From an uncultured Rickettsiales bacterium (GTDB taxonomy: Bacteria > Pseudomonadota > Alphaproteobacteria > Rickettsiales > UBA998): DNA of 6,164 nt. Made by a program: the position numbers and the translations under genes. Positions 5,810-6,164 of the stretch are shown here, piece after piece. The stretch's first letter is position 1, and the number at the start of each line of letters is the position of its first letter. The stretch is from the NCBI GenBank assembly GCA_937982385.1, contig CALJMC010000114.1, positions 1-6,164 on the forward strand, written 5' to 3'. Below the pieces are notes generated by a model, which worked only from the letters and a program-made list of their open reading frames with translations, had not been told where the DNA came from and searched no databases.

Positions 5810-6164
5810 AATTAGCCGTTGCAGGATGTATGGGACGCATGGGGCAAACGCTCATGCAAGCCATCAATGAAAAAGACGGCGTCACCTTAGTTGGCGGCAC
5901 GGCGCAAGCGTCCGAACTCGCAGGTGCTGACGCGCTAAAATCTCAGCTTGGCTTCGGCGATGATGTCATCATCAGCTCCGATTTAGGCGAAATTCTAACG
6001 CTAGCAGATGGTATCATTGACTTCACTACACCCGCATATACATTACACATCGCCGAGACCTGCGCAGAGCTCAAGAAAGTTCATGTTTCTGGCACAACAG
6101 GTTTCTTGGAGAAAGACGCGGCAGAATTTGCCCAGCATGGCACAAAAACTAAAATCGTCCATGC
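5806..6164 (+). CDS. dapB: 4-hydroxy-tetrahydrodipicolinate reductase, N-terminal part (runs off the window)
   Basis: DapB reduces hydroxy-tetrahydrodipicolinate with NAD(P)H in the lysine/diaminopimelate pathway, which feeds protein and peptidoglycan synthesis in the cytoplasm. The 119 complete codons visible cover most of the Rossmann nucleotide-binding domain. The dinucleotide loop is AGCMGRMG (6-13, GxxGxxG form), followed by DFTTPAYTLHIAETC and SGTTGF, both hallmarks of the family. The C-terminal substrate-binding domain lies beyond the edge. The ATG at 5806 overlaps the stop of the upstream lipoprotein ORF as ATGA, and AGGA (5793-5796) inside that ORF sits nine bases before it, so translation is probably coupled. 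The start is set by the family N-terminus, which begins only a few residues before the glycine loop. No promoter of its own is visible in the 160 bp upstream. Confidence 0.96.
   Translation, partial: MKLAVAGCMGRMGQTLMQAINEKDGVTLVGGTAQASELAGADALKSQLGFGDDVIISSDLGEILTLADGIIDFTTPAYTLHIAETCAELKKVHVSGTTGFLEKDAAEFAQHGTKTKIVH

Overview
The window looks like ordinary chromosomal DNA from an alphaproteobacterium of moderate G+C content. The assignment rests on the alphaproteobacterial character of DnaK (NBD/SBD wording and the lid segment around residues 505-550), of UvrC (the cysteine-cluster region and the C-terminal HhH region) and of DnaJ. It is inference from remembered family sequences, not from a search. 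No mobile element, CRISPR array, tRNA or rRNA is visible.

Layout. On the minus strand at the left edge is a small 66-codon gene of unknown function (216 to 16) with a clear ribosome binding site and a plausible promoter. The 239-bp gap between it and uvrC (217-455) is regulatory-looking. It holds five tandem 11-bp units of the form CTGTCAC-N4 (322-376), which match the layout of PhoB (Pho box) operators, and a 12-bp perfect palindrome. uvrC (2309 to 456, minus) encodes the nucleotide excision repair endonuclease. A 136-bp divergent spacer (2310-2445) separates it from the plus-strand cluster and carries heat-shock-type promoter candidates for dnaK.

The plus-strand cluster is dnaK (2446-4389), an intercistronic hairpin (4420-4450), dnaJ (4471-5646), a 50-aa predicted lipoprotein (5657-5809, too short for most gene callers) and dapB (5806 onward, cut by the window edge). 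The last three genes are tightly packed: 10 nt separate dnaJ from the lipoprotein gene, and the lipoprotein stop overlaps the dapB start as ATGA. This suggests one transcript with translational coupling.

How they work together. DnaK and DnaJ are the Hsp70/Hsp40 folding machine. UvrC is an independent DNA-repair protein transcribed the other way. DapB belongs to lysine/diaminopimelate synthesis and may be co-transcribed with the chaperones, possibly with its own promoter that I cannot identify. Most of the window is housekeeping. The least explained parts are the 66-aa gene, the five-unit operator-like array beside it, and the tiny lipoprotein coupled to dapB.
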